Assembly (NCBI GenBank): GCA_019054805.1
Contig: JAHQIY010000014.1
Coordinates: 1,612,001 to 1,676,000, forward strand
Reading direction: 5' to 3'
Origin: Brachionus manjavacas
Taxonomy: Eukaryota; Rotifera; Eurotatoria; Ploima; Brachionidae
DNA: 64,000 nt
Part shown: positions 23,801-36,155 of the stretch, one piece after another
Position numbering within the stretch: position 1 is the stretch's first letter
How the letters are laid out: each line of letters starts with the position of its first letter
Program-made: the position numbers and the translations under genes
The notes under the pieces: generated by a model
Databases searched by the model: none
What the model was told of the DNA's origin: nothing
Seen by the model: the letters and a program-made list of their open reading frames with translations, nothing else

Positions 23801-24935
23801 AAAATCAGTTTATTTCAATTTACTGTTTAAATAATTTTAAAAAAAAATGAAAAATTTCTCAAATCTAAATTTTCAATCCAAGTTGGAGCAGAATTTTTGT
23901 CGAGCACTAAAAGAAAAAAAGGGCTTTATTATAAAGCCGATGAAAGAGGACGGCGCGTGTTTGTTCCGGGCAGTGGCCGATCAAATATACGGCGACCAGG
24001 AGATGCATTCCACCATTCGATCTCATTGCATGGATTATATTGTAAATAATTTAGAAAGATTTTCAAAAAAAAATTCTTCTAAAATTCTTTTAATGAAGGC
24101 AAAAAATGCAGACTACTTCAAACAATACATGACTGAGGACATAGAGCGGTATTTGGCGCGAAAACGGCAAGACAACTGCTTTGGCAATCACATCGAAATA
24201 ATAGCCATTGCGGAAATATACAACCGGCCAATAGAGGTATACGAATACAGCCTAGAGCCCAAGAATACATTTCAAGCCGAGTTCCAAACAGATAACGAGC
24301 CCATTCGACTTTCTTACCATGGTCGAATGCACTACAACTCAGTGGTCAATCCGTTCAAAGCAACAATTGGGGTCGGACTAGGACTTCCGCAGTTAATTCC
24401 CGGTCTGGCTGAGAAAAACCTGCTGAATGAGGCTTTGAAAAAAAGCGAGGAGTTTCACATCGAAAAAACAATGTTAGATGACAAATTGAAGGCTAGTGAT
24501 TGGGAAGCGACTAATGAAGAGCTTATGGAAATGGTTGCCAGAGAGTCTTACTTGCAATGGCTAAAAGATAATGAGCAAAGAGACAGTGTGAATATGCTGC
24601 AGGCGAATGCTGCGCCTGCTTCGTGCTCAAGCTGGTCTAGTAATGATCTTAACAATTGTTTTAGTAGGGAAAAGCTTAAGTTTTCTGCCTCATCTAAATC
24701 TTCACCGACATCAAGCGCCAAAACATCTTCAAAAATTTCCTCATCGGTATCAACAAATTTGAACAAAGAGTTTGAGGACATTGATCTATTTGCGTTAACT
24801 AATCAAGCAGTGGATCAAAACACTCTCCAAGACGATGAGGACATTTTGGCCCGAGTGTTGGCCGAGTCTCAGCAAGAATATTTGGAAAGTCTGAAAATAA
24901 AGCATCAAAAGCAAAATAGCAGTCATCAGTTTTAA
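20809..24935 (+). CDS. OTUD5: OTUD5 (DUBA)-like OTU deubiquitinase, two exons
   Basis: Cysteine protease that removes ubiquitin chains; in mammals OTUD5 acts in interferon signalling and chromatin regulation. Exons 20809-21561 and 23883-24935 join in phase 0 to give 601 residues (human 571). The start MTILSKKQP matches the human N-terminus MTILPKKKP, which fixes the initiator. Exon 1 encodes a disordered Ser/Lys/acidic region ending in NNSEDEYE, the phosphorylated acidic element of the family. The OTU domain begins near residue 263; [17 protein letters not shown] carries Asp274 and catalytic Cys277, and MHYNSVVNP carries His401. [19 protein letters not shown] and the C-terminal ubiquitin-binding helix [20 protein letters not shown] are both conserved. 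The first 300 nt of exon 1 are far richer in GC than the surroundings. All catalytic residues are intact, so it should be active. Confidence 0.95.
21562..23882 (+). other. OTUD5 intron (2.3 kb)
   Basis: Unusually long for this genome. Donor GTTAGA follows the codons for AKTIEE; the acceptor lies just before [15 protein letters not shown]. The intron is uniformly A/T-rich and I find no nested gene, transposon or clear inverted repeat in it. Confidence 0.75.
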
Positions 24936-24965
24936 AATACTTGTTCATTTATTTGTATTATATTG

Positions 24966-24971
24966 AATAAA
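24966..24971 (+). terminator. Poly(A) signal AATAAA of OTUD5
   Basis: A canonical AATAAA lies 30 nt after the OTUD5 stop codon and is followed within about 25 nt by a T-rich stretch, as expected of a cleavage and polyadenylation site. Confidence 0.65.
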
Positions 24972-25022
24972 AATTTTGTTCTTTTTGGCTTATAAACAAT
25001 TTTGGGAAATTTTTTAAATTAA

Positions 25023-25146
25023 TTTTTATTTTTTTTTTTTTCATTTTACTGACGCGGTTATTCGATCCGGCTTTCGCCGGCTCTAAATCGTGATGGCCTG
25101 CGCAAGTCCGGCTTATTGGATAGCTCGATCGGTTTATAGTTACCAT
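25023..25146 (-). mobile_element. GC-rich SINE-like element with A-rich tail
   Basis: On the minus strand a ~96-nt GC-balanced unit (starting GGTAACTATAAACCGATCGA) contains the strong hairpin CCGGCGAAAGCCGG and the B-box-like GGATCGAATAACC, and is followed by an A-rich tail (25023-25050). A GC-rich body plus a B-box-like segment plus an A tail is SINE architecture. No A box or full tRNA fold can be recognised, so it is not called a tRNA gene. Confidence 0.4.
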
Positions 25147-25928
25147 TAAGTTATTTAAAATAAATTTAAATATTTTTTTTCTTTTTTTTTATGCAATTTA
25201 TTATTAAATTTTTTGTTTCTTAATCGAAATTGTTTTATATTTTTGTGTTGAGATATTTTTATATCATGTTCGTTTCTCTCTTTTTATTTCTTTTTAATGT
25301 ATTGAAGATAAATATTTGGAATAAAAGTGTAAATAGCTTGATTAAAGTGAAAATTAATTGAAATTTTTTATCTCTCAAAATTTTGAATCCATTGAATCTA
25401 GTAATGAATTTTAATTTTATTAAATTTTCTGTCGAGTATAACTAACATTATAAAATTCGATTGAAAAAAAATCTCTTTTTTGTTTAACAAATTTTTTCTT
25501 TTGATTTTTATTCAGAAAAAAATAATTAAATGAATGAAAATTTGTTTATTTATTTTCTTTAATTTTGATCTTGATTTTAAAATTTTTCATGAATTGACAT
25601 TTTAATGTACATTTAACAAAAATAAGCTATTAAATTTTACAATTCGTTTCATCGATATTAGGCACTGTAATCTTGATAGAAAAATATCATTTAGGAGATT
25701 TTTACTAAATTAATTTGATAAAATTAAGAATTTTGTATTATTTTTTTAAAAAAGAGTAAAATGATTTAGCTTTGGTGACCAAAACTATCTTCTTCCGATC
25801 CACTAATCCGCATCAATGATGTTCAAAATTTTTCGAATATTATTTTCTAAGTTATTTGTTAGCGCACAAATAATATGCTAATTAAAAATAAAGTCCTTCG
25901 TTTAGACATAAAATTAGACTCTTGATTT
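25147..25928. other. AT-rich convergent spacer
   Basis: Between the 3' ends of OTUD5 (plus) and IQGAP (minus). Low-complexity A/T with no gene or repeat that I can support. Confidence 0.6.
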
Positions 25929-26180
25929 AATAATAATAATAATAATAATAAATTGAGTCATAGCAGGGAAGCACCCTGCGAGCAATCCAAAACAACTTGA
26001 ATCGCTATGATGACTGGTTGTGCGTTTGGCGAGAAGGAATGTGGGACGATGAATGTTCGAGCTAAGACCCCTCAGTCCTAGCGTAAACTCTTCTGGGGAC
26101 TACCCAGGCCTTCGACTCACCGTCTCACTGACTGGGCCATGGTTGGTCGTTGAGGTTTAGGTGGTGGTGGTGTTCGTGAT
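25929..26180 (-). mobile_element. SINE-like element, long form, with (TTA)n tail
   Basis: Read on the minus strand, a ~230-nt GC-balanced body ends in GCAGGGTGCTTCCCTGC, a short linker and a run of TTA repeats (25929-25951 on the plus strand). The 5' part contains tRNA-promoter-like pieces (TGGCCCAGTCAGTGAG and GAGTCGAAGGCC) but they are too close together for an intact tRNA head. Its 3' module, a CAGG/CCTG hairpin then TTA repeats, is shared in a shortened form with elements at 26633, 56976 and 62263. Confidence 0.5.
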
Positions 26181-26632
26181 TTCATTTTAAAAATATGCTT
26201 CTACATTAAATTATATTCAAAAAAAATATTTTTTTTTAAATAATATTTTTTAATCATGATCAAATAATTCCCAATATTTTTATTCTGAAAAAAATATTAT
26301 CTTTTTATTTTTGAGAATAAAATAAAAGGTGAAACATCAAATGGCAAAGTAAAATTTTTGCTCAAATTTAAATTTGCTCACTTGCTCAAAAAGGAAAAAC
26401 CTTAAAATAACTTTCTAAATGTACCTAAGTGGTTCTTCGATTGTTCAAATTGAAACAAAAAATTCTCAGCTCTGCAAAAACTCTGCACATTTTAAAAAGT
26501 GCAAATTTTACTATTTTTTACTAAAAGCTTATTTAAAAGTCTTTTAGACAAACATTTTTCATTATTTTATTTTTTTAGCTTATCATTTATAAATATTTCT
26601 GTATTGATAAGAGAATTTTCATTTGTTTTTTT

Positions 26633-26706
26633 CATAATAATAATAATAAGCTACAGCAGGAGACCTGTGGGGCGAGACTAGATGTAGTTTCGCTATGGTA
26701 ACCATG
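26633..26706 (-). mobile_element. SINE-like element, short form
   Basis: On the minus strand: GGTTACCATAGCGAAACTAC..., TAGTCTCGCC, CAGGTCTCCTGCTGTAGC and a (TTA)n tail. It is almost identical (about 3 differences in 55 nt) to the element at 62263-62345. This is a dispersed family with a microsatellite tail. Confidence 0.6.
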
Positions 26707-27256
26707 TCATTTAGCGAGTTGTTTAAAAATGAGTTTAAAAAATTTAAAATTTAAGTTTTTAATTATTTAAAATATTTATTTAAAATAAATCTTATTAACT
26801 GTTATGCTTTTAAATTGAAAATGAATAAATTTTAACTAAATTTAAATTTTTTCCTAGTGGATCATTGTTATTTATACTAATAGAAATAATTCTTAAATAT
26901 CAAACAAATATATAAATGTAATGCCATACATTTTAACAAACTCTTTAGAGACAAATTGATATGAATTTATTGCTAGCGAAATTTATTTAAAAAATAAAAA
27001 AATAAACTCGATCTTTTTTTTTCTTCACATTAATTAGAATATAACAAACTTTGCAAATTTTCTCTCAATATTTATCTTTTAAAAAATTTTAAAATGGAAT
27101 GGATTGCTCTAATTGCTCGGCATATCTTTAACAATCCTTTTAACACTATCTTCTCATTATATACAAAAAAAATAACGCAATAAAGGTAAAATGAAAATTG
27201 AAAAATAAAAAAAAACTCATTCGACTTAGATTACTGATAAATTTTTTCGATCGATT
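26707..27256. other. AT-rich 3' flank of IQGAP
   Basis: Contains the 3' UTR of the minus-strand IQGAP gene. No other feature seen. Confidence 0.55.
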
Positions 27257-30200
27257 TCATTTTCCATAGAATTTTTTATTCAACAGAAATATAAGCAAAT
27301 TGACATTGATTTTGGCCTTATCGAACATTTTCATAATTGAAGCACCTTCGTATTGCATCTGAAGTAAATCCTGAAAAACCAATTCCACTTTTTCCATAGT
27401 GACACCCATGAATTTTGCTGACACATCAAATACACCCGGCTCATCAGTGGTACTTATTTCAAACAAAACATTTTTAAATCTAGATACAAAAATAGGTTTT
27501 ATTTTTAGTCAAAGATGTTTAATTTGTTTTTCTATAAAATTACTGATTCGGACTGAGATTCTCAATTTCTAGAATGACACCTTTGTCGTGTAACTTGGCA
27601 GCCGAATATTTTATGGTGCCGATTATTTTTTCCTCTTTTCGTTTGAACGGATTTTTGCTTTTTGTCCTAGACAAATTTTTTTTTTAATTCAATTTTGTGA
27701 AAAAAAATGGGTACCCTTTTTTGTTATTGAATCCATCTAGACATGCTTTGACATATTCATTGTAATAGGAAACCTGTTCTTTGAGTAAATTTTGCTTTTT
27801 TTGCAGCACTTGGTAAACTTGTTTCAAATGGCTCATCTCTTTTTGGCGCCTTTGTCGATGCTTTCTTTGGTTGCGGATATCTAGGCCGATTCGACTGATC
27901 ACTGATTGATAATTGTTGGCACTAGACACAGCGCCAGCTTGTTCTAAATCTAGCAGATTTTGTCTTACTTCTCGTTTTATGTTTTCCAATGGCATCGCAA
28001 GAGATTTTCTGATCAAGTCAAGATGGTCAATACCAGTTATAATTTTGTTGTTTTTTTCGCGTTTTTTTACCAATTTTTGATGCAAAATCTCTTGTTCAAA
28101 TGAACATGGTGAGTTCAAGATCATTTTTAGGTTATCTCCGCTTTGGCAGTGGATAAGCTCAATGATCAAACGCTTGGTTCTGATGAACAAATTGATTAAA
28201 TCAGCTTTTTCTTCGCCATTCGGAGTGAACCGGTTGGTCAAAGTTAAACATAGCTGTGTGTTTCTGCTCAAATTTGAGTTGTTTCGCGACATTGTTTCCT
28301 GCTTGGGTGAATCATTGGTTCCATTGCTTCCAAGACTGGTTCTTGAGCACAAGTTTTCAGTCAACGAGTCCAAATTGGGATCAAATTGCAACAGATCGAA
28401 TATTTCTCTTAGAGGATCCTTGTTGTCCGCAGCTATTTTGTCCAAATGTTGAATCAAAATTTTGTGCGTATCCGAAATTTCTTGCACTGTCATGTAAACA
28501 ATCGGTTTTGTCAAAACTATCAAATCACTGTATTCATCAATTCCGAAGTACTCGTCCGCGTCGCACACATTGCACACTTCATTAAAATAGTTTCTAATTT
28601 GCTCATGAGATTCTTTGATAAATGGATTTAGACATGCCAAATGTGCGTTCTCGGTGTCGCCATACTTAAATTTTTTAAAATTAAATTTTTCGAAAATAAA
28701 TTATTTTTTGAATTGAATTTAAAATTATTGATTTTTTTAATTAGTTTACTAACTCCTTTGCTCATCGATATTAGCTGTAGATGTTTGGCAATGCATGCCA
28801 GATTTTTCCGCTGTTCCGAGTCAAGCGCTGTGCCTGCCTTGACATCAATTACATCATAAGCATCTGGTGAGCAAATAGCTGAGTTTATGAATCGATAGTA
28901 GACCAAATTGCCAATAATTTTTAAAATTTCTCTCTCCGAAGCATTCGGAAATTTTCTTCTCAAGCCCAATTTGAGTATTTTGGCAATGTATCTTAGGCCG
29001 TATGGCAATTTATCTAGTGACTTGATGATCATGTGCAGGAACTTTTTGGTATAGTGTTTAACTAGTCTGATATTTTCCTCGAATTGTTTGCGTATTTCTT
29101 CATGCTCAAGAGCTTTCTGATTAGTTATGTCATATGGAAGACCAGTTGGCTTTCCTGTATCCGATTCTATTTTATTGATCCAAATTTTGTACAACTCGGA
29201 AGGATTTAGGCACAGTTGTAAATTTTTTAGGGCCAAAAATTCCTCAATTGTTTGATTTAGCAGACTTCGGAGAATGTTTTCACCGCGATGCTTGCGGTAC
29301 AAGGAAACTATTACTTTAATTACCAGCGGAGTGCCTGTTATTATGTCTGACATTTTGTCAACTTTAGACCTTTTAAAAAAAAATTATTTTTATTTATTTA
29401 GTAAAAATGCACTCAGACTGGTCGAGCATGTTGGAAGGAAATTATTTTGTTCGAATTAAATTAAAAAATTTTAGATGAATTTTGTTAAGCACTGAGCAAA
29501 AAAAGAAAACTTACACTTTGTTATTGCTTTTTAAAAATTTGAATTAATTGATTTAAAAATTTTAAGTATTTTTAAAGTATTCGTGACGAGATTTAAAAAT
29601 TTTAAAAAACTTTAAAAAATTACTCGATTTCAAGCTGCAACGAAGCATTGAAAAGCCTAAGAAGCAGATATTCTTCTCTAGAATTGGCAGCATAGTTAAA
29701 CAACTGAAGGACAACAGTCTCGATAAACTTTGATGTATTTGTAGTTGGCAAAACATATAACAATTTTGCCAAGTAAACAGGATTGGTTTGTAAAAGATAA
29801 AACAAATTTTGATACAATTCCATTTTTAGATGGTTTTCTTTGCTCAATTGTTTTATTTGATTTGTTTGATTTTGTTCGATGTCTTCTTTATATTTTTTTA
29901 GCTTTTTATGCTGCATCAGAACGTCTTGTAGGGTAATTCGATTTTTGACCAAAAGTCCTATTTTTACGTCCATCATATCCAATTCTTGTTCCAAATTTTT
30001 GTTCATCTTAATTGCCGTAATTATCTGGCGCTTGAGCTCTTGTAATTCTGGGGAAGCAAAAAATTTAAAATTTAAAATTCAAATTGTATCCTGAATTGTA
30101 CCTATTTCTTCGGTAAAATCACAATTATTCTCTTCAAGGAGGTACACAAATTTACGCACCACTCTCAAAGGTGGATTTTGATCATTAACTAATTTCAAGT

Positions 30201-33200
30201 TAATTTTTTCAGATTAAATTAAACAAAAAATTTTTACCTAGTGACAAATAATCTTCTTTGGCATGTTTTGAGCGGACATAAGATTGAATTTTAACAATTG
30301 CATTCTCCTTTTGTAAAAATGTATTCTTAATAATTAGGTTGTTTAAAAATTACGTTGAGTTTAAAATGTTGAATTTTTTCCAAATATCTCCTTCGATTTA
30401 ACCACATTTTGACATAAGACTGGATCAATATGATTTTTGGTTGATTTTTTCTGTAGTTTTCAAGCCGGTCTAAAAATTTTCTTTTGCCAAAAATACCTCG
30501 CCACCATGCCTTATAAAAAAAAAAAAAATAATCATACAATTTATTTTTCAATTTAATCTAATACCTGAATTTTTACTATCATGTTTTCGTTTCTAAGAAA
30601 ATGTTGGTACCTTTGATTGAGTGATTCTCTGACAAGATATCCTCTAACCAAAGCTTGAATTTTTACGATTGTTGGTTCTTTTGATTTGTATAATAAATTT
30701 TTTTCATATTTTTCAGTAGTATTATCAATTGCTTTTTTTAACATGGTTCGGGTGATCAAATTTGCTGTTGGTCCGAATGAAATGGGCATTGTCCAGCTAA
30801 ATGTATTGGCGTTTAATAAATTTAAGTAGAAATCAAGATCATCAACTGTTTTGTTCCAAAAATATTCACTGTTTACACATGGTTGAGCTTGAATACAATA
30901 AAAGATTAACTAATTTTTTAATTGTTTAGTCATTTTTATCCAGTTTGTTTATTTAAAAAGAAAAATCATATTTTCTTTTTATTTTAATTTTAAATTTGTG
31001 AAAAAGTTGTTCATAAAATTTTTGGAAAAAGATTGCTGATGAATTCAAGTAAATCTTGGCTTAATTAATTTATTAAAAAATAAAAATTTTATATTCTTAG
31101 TTTTTAAAAATTAAATAAACATTTGCTCATTTGTACAATTAAAAAATCATTCTTTTTTAATGATATTTTTAGGCATATGATAACTTTTAGAAATATTGAA
31201 ATTATATTTTTTTTGAGGATTTTTATTATTCTTTTTAAATATGAATTTTGAAATTTATCACTATACTTATTCATGATTAATTATTTAATTATTTTACTTA
31301 CATTTACAAATTCTCTTTAGGTCTTTATAAGTCTGAAAATATTGATCCAAGCATTCCGGATCATTTTTGAGCTGAATGCCGAGTATTTTGTCATTAATTA
31401 AACGCAAGACCTCTTCTTTGTTACCATCTTTGTCTTCGATTTGATTCAACAGAATCATTGATTTTGTCATACTAAGCGCATTCTCTAATTTAATATTACA
31501 ATTTTTTATCTCATCTTTAATATCATTAATTTCCAATTTATTTTTTACCTAAAATAAACAAAATAACCAAAATAAAAATAGTTTAAAAAACAAAAATACA
31601 TTTTTTAAATTTTTCATTTGAAAATGGTACAAATAAGCATTTTGATCAATAATCAAAGTGTTGTCATCTCGATGTGGAAGTGAATTTTTCAACAAAAAAA
31701 GAGTATGAGAATAATTATCTTTTTCTAGAGATTCATTTATTAAAACAACTGCCAAGCATTCTTGCTCGAAATCGGCATTGGTTTGCAAAATCAGATCTTG
31801 TATTTCACCATGAGTCAATAGACCACAAGTAAAAAGATCAGAATTAGCCGAATTTTCGGTCAAATCGCTAATCTCCGAATGACCACTATCACTTAGAGAA
31901 GTGTATTTATCTTTATCTTTATCAATCAAGTTTTCGGTCGCTCCGACTGTGTTATTATTTGTTTTGTACTGTTTGAGTAAAATAAAAGATTCAAAATATT
32001 TTTTTTTTGCCAAAGGATTATTTTTAACATTTTGCAAATGGACATTTTTACTAGACAAACTGGCAAATAGCTCGTTGATGCAGGATTCGGACGGTTCAAG
32101 CTGCATTGCATTGTCAAGAAATTTATTTATTTGAACAACTGGACATAGGACTTTTAGGCCGTGGATAAAATCGTCCGAGTCCAAATGAGACTGTTTTTCG
32201 TCCAGAATGAATTTAAACTCCACAAAGTAAAGAGATCCGGCATAGGCAAAATTCAAACTTGCCTCATCTGGCTGTTGCTCAATCTGGAATAATTGGTAGT
32301 TTTTTTGTAAAAGACGAATGAACTCATCCTTTTGATTAGTAGCCAGACTAGAATTCAATAATTCCAACAACTTGATGGTCTTGATTTGATTATCTGCGTT
32401 TAGATTGGCGATGTTAATCGCGTTTTGAATTGCCTGATATTCCAGAGCACCCTGCGATTCCTTTAATTTATTTTTTAATAAAATTTTTATTTTTTATTTA
32501 AATTGACTAGCTCTATTAATTCTATACATTGTTAATTCTAATTTGAATTAACTGTGATCTTGAGTGCAGAATTTGGTTAATTTTCTTATTAACATCGTCA
32601 AGTTATGTGAACTTTTTTTTTAATCTTATTAAATTTAGCTAGTTAAATTTAAGCAAAGGATTAAACAAAAATTTTGAAAATCAAATTTATTGTAAATTTA
32701 TTAAAAAAATAATAAGCTCTAAAACTAGACTCTCTTATGTAAATTTTATTTATTAAAGGATTTAAATAAATTTAAAAAAAATAAAACGCCAAAAAATCAC
32801 TTTTAATCTCTTAAATAATTAAATTAATCGTTCTTTTTAAAAAAAAAGAGATTAAATTTTAAATACAAAGAGACTCGAATTTGAATTTTTATTTCCAGTT
32901 CACATAACTGTGATACATAAATGATTAGACTTGGACTAAAGTGAAGATAATCAAACATGCACTCCACATAGGATAAAAAATGATATAAAAAGGTGACACA
33001 ATTTTGTCCATGATAATCAATCTGATTAAAAAGGACCTGGGTTAAATATTAAAACACTAAAATTAGTGCTTATTCTAAATAAAAAATCTCGAAAAACAAC
33101 ACTTAATAATTTTAATACCTTTATATAAAATTTCTAGTTTAAATTTAAAATTATCAAAAAAAATAAGAGATAATTATTTAACCAAAATCTTACCAATTTT

Positions 33201-36155
33201 GATTCCTTTTCCTGTGTCAATTGAGCCAGATACCATTCGATGTAATTTTCAAATACGTTCTTGAACGGTGACGCCTTTGACTTCAATAGACGCAGAAGCA
33301 TACCACTATTTTGTTTGTTTATACACTCGTTTATCTCAACTAACAATTTATCCACTAAATTAATAAAGATTATTATTTTTTTCTTCAAAACAAGACTCAA
33401 ATCATGCCACTTAGATAAGAGATAGTTGATTTTTTGCAGCAAAGCAAAATCATGCAAAATTGTTTAAAGGCAAATAAAAATCTATCTTAGATTTACCTAT
33501 TAACGAAATAGTTCGTTCAGCGTGATCTAATAATTTCAAAAAAAATAGTTAGTACTCGCTAAGTGTTGGGTGATTTTAATTGAGGTTTAATAAAAAATCT
33601 ACCGCTAAAATTATCAAAATGCTGTCTTACCATTAACTTTATTCAAAAAGAACTGAATTTCAGCTTGAGTCAAAAGTTCATCATAGACATCGCTCAAATA
33701 ATTTGCATCGATTGACTTAAAATTTTATTGAAAAAAAAATCTTTTTTAAATATAATATCTCACTTTATTCTGGGCAACTTCTGCACTTTTTTGAGCCTTA
33801 GCCTCGTACATGCACTCTTGGTAAAACTTGACATAGTCATCAATGATATTGTACAAATGAGCATCTGGAAGCTTTAAATTAATTGACAAATTGTCCAAAT
33901 TTTTCTTTTCAATTGAGTCATTTATTGCCAAAATGGCGGCATGTAAAGCAGCCTCGTCGACTGGCATTTCGTTGGCCAAAATTCCGCCTATTTTACTAAA
34001 TGCCGGCAGCTCAAGTCCATACTTTTTTAGCTCTTTGGCCATAGCTGTTATTTCTTCTTGGGTAAATTTGGCAACTCCATACAAATCTTGGATCTGCGGC
34101 GCAATGCCTAGCTTAAAAAGGTACAAACTCAATGCATGAAGACAGTAGACCACTCGCGGCATGTTTTTTTTGTCATAAACATCTGTTGTTTCCGGGAAAA
34201 AAATCTTTAAATTTTTTAAAAAATTTAAATAAAATAAAGTTTATTCATTAATTTATTTGTTTAGAAGAAAATTTTTAGAAAAAAAAAAATACTTTGGGTA
34301 GACCTATGTGCTCCATGGCATTCAAAAAATGATTTATATTGTCAGTATGTCGAAATTGAAGACCATGTTGACTGTACTTTGACTGATCTCGGTCGTAGAT
34401 TTTTTTAAATGGCACTTTTTCGGGGCAAAAAAAATTGGACAACTTGGCCAAATAGACTCCGTTTCTTAAATTTTCTTCAAATTCGCTTGCAGACGGCAAT
34501 TCTTCTCGAATACAAGACTCGATCCATCTAAAAAATTAATTTTTTTTGTTTAATAAAAAAAAAAAAATTTAATTTTATTTTAGACTTTTTTGCTTCTTCC
34601 AGATGGCACAAGTATTCATAAGCAATATTCTGGTGTCTCTTTTCGTCCATTTCTTCAGCGGATACTCTGGCCGCCAGGCTTTCGTCACAGAGCGACTCTT
34701 GGTCGCGCAAAGCAACACTTATATCCATTTCTAAATATATAAATTTTTTTTAAATCAATTAATTCAAATTGTGCATAGAGACTAAAGCATGTGATATTGT
34801 CCATTATGATGTGCGCGCTTCTCAAGTAACACAAAGGAAAAGAGAGAACAGTTTTTCATATTTTCAATTTAAATTTGTCTGAATTCTAGGACCGACTGAA
34901 AATTGAAATTTTAGTGAATATCGAAAAGTGAAGAATAATCCAAAAGCGTGTCAATTAAAATTTAAGTTGATTAAAAAACACTTTAGTCTTATTAAACTTA
35001 TGAAAAGCTTTTTTAATTGCTCTTTGATTTTAAAATGCGATCAAGCAATTCGACCAAATTTTAATTCACCAAAAATTGATCTCAAGCTAAAATACTCGGT
35101 CAAAGTTGTCCGCAAATTTTCCGTGAAAAAATTAAAAATAAAATTATTAAAAAAAAACTTTTCTTTATTTTGACATTTTGTCAAAAAGATGAACAATTTT
35201 TTTTTTTACAATTTTTTCTTGGATAATTTTGCCATCAATTTTGGCCGAGCTTGATCGCAAAATTTTCCGTGAAAAAATAAAAAAAAAATTCTTTCTTAGA
35301 TTAGATGCTGCAGATGCTCAAACAAAGTTGTTGATAACCCCGAGGCTTTATTTTATCTTCATTAAGTCTAAATTATCCCAAAATTCATAAATTACAGGCT
35401 TTATTTATTTTACCTAATATTTGTATCTAATTACCTAATGATTCATTGATGGATACTAAAAATATATCCCTGTGCTAAGACCAACTTATTATTATTTTTG
35501 ATCAAATCCTTATCTTGACATTAAAATCTGGCCATTTTTCGATCTTAGTGTTTGTTGCTTCTAATTCAATAGACCCTAATCGTGACTTTTCGGATATGTT
35601 TAAGGCTCTCGGATCGAGAACTCTTATTTATTCATGAATATTTGATCATAATCTAGTTATTACAATTATTCTAGCACTTTTTTGAAACTATTGTATAATA
35701 TTTGTTCAAAGCAAACTTTGAAAATAATTAAATTTTTATTGCTAAAGCATCATTAGAAAAACAAATATGACATGTGTTGACTATGCCAGATAACTTGTTT
35801 CAACTAATTTTTTTTTCAAAAAAACTTCAAAAAATTCTACAAAAATAAATTGATTTGTTTTTCCAAATGCCAAAGTTATTCCCAATCAAAAATTTTTTAG
35901 TGAAAAAATGAGTTTTTGTTTTCAAATGCTTTGATCTGACCCTTGATAAATTTAAATTGTGATCTTGGGATCAAAACCATTTGAACACTTAACTTCGATT
36001 TTTTTTCATCACATTTTTTTTGACAAATTCTCAAAAAATCAACAATAATTACCATTGTAGATTTGCAGATTCATTTCCATTTTGAGCGACTCGGGCAGCG
36101 AGTACTCTTTGGTCGACGAACACGAACTATTCGATAGAGACGAATCCATTTTCAT
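27257..36155 (-). CDS. IQGAP scaffold protein (multi-exon)
   Basis: Cytoskeletal scaffold that binds actin, calmodulin and Rac/Cdc42 at the cell cortex. Exon 1 is 36053-36155 (MKMDSSLSNSSCSSTKEY), then a 1.3-kb intron, exon 2 from 34730 (MDISVALRDQESLCDESLAA). Domains in order: CH domain (MDEKRHQNIAYEYL, GVYLAKLSNFFCPEKVPF), FSKIGGILANEMPVDEAALH block, repeats and coiled coil (33.5-31.3 kb), a degenerate WW-like segment near 30.8 kb (SEYFWNKTV ... TFSWTMP), four IQ motifs (IVKIQALVRGYLVR and following), RasGAP-related domain (KIIGNLVYYRFINSAICSPD), and RasGAP C-terminal domain ending VNLLIFLLNKKFYGK, the same ending as human IQGAP1. The domain does not act as a GAP in known IQGAPs. About twenty exons; several coiled-coil exon edges between 31.3 and 33.7 kb are unsure. 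Confidence 0.96.
34731..36052 (-). other. IQGAP intron 1 (1.3 kb)
   Basis: Separates the short Ser-rich first coding exon from the CH-domain exons. It is A/T-rich with a slightly more balanced middle (35330-35640). A plus-strand frame at 34928-35173 is open for 81 codons but has no recognisable protein or splice signals and is not called. Confidence 0.6.

Noticed and set aside
25051-25146. tRNA gene
   Set aside because: There is a B-box-like segment and a strong hairpin, but no A box at the right distance and no cloverleaf or 7-bp acceptor stem could be drawn.
25929-26180. Intact tRNA-derived SINE head
   Set aside because: A-box-like and B-box-like strings are only about 10 nt apart, too close for a tRNA; kept only as a SINE-like element.
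28162-28640. Plus-strand open frames of 60-110 codons
   Set aside because: They lie antisense to IQGAP RasGAP-domain exons and have no protein similarity; they are shadows of the real frame.
34928-35173. Plus-strand 81-codon frame inside IQGAP intron 1
   Set aside because: Lys/Phe/Leu-rich translation typical of A/T-rich noncoding DNA, with no recognisable domain or splice partner.
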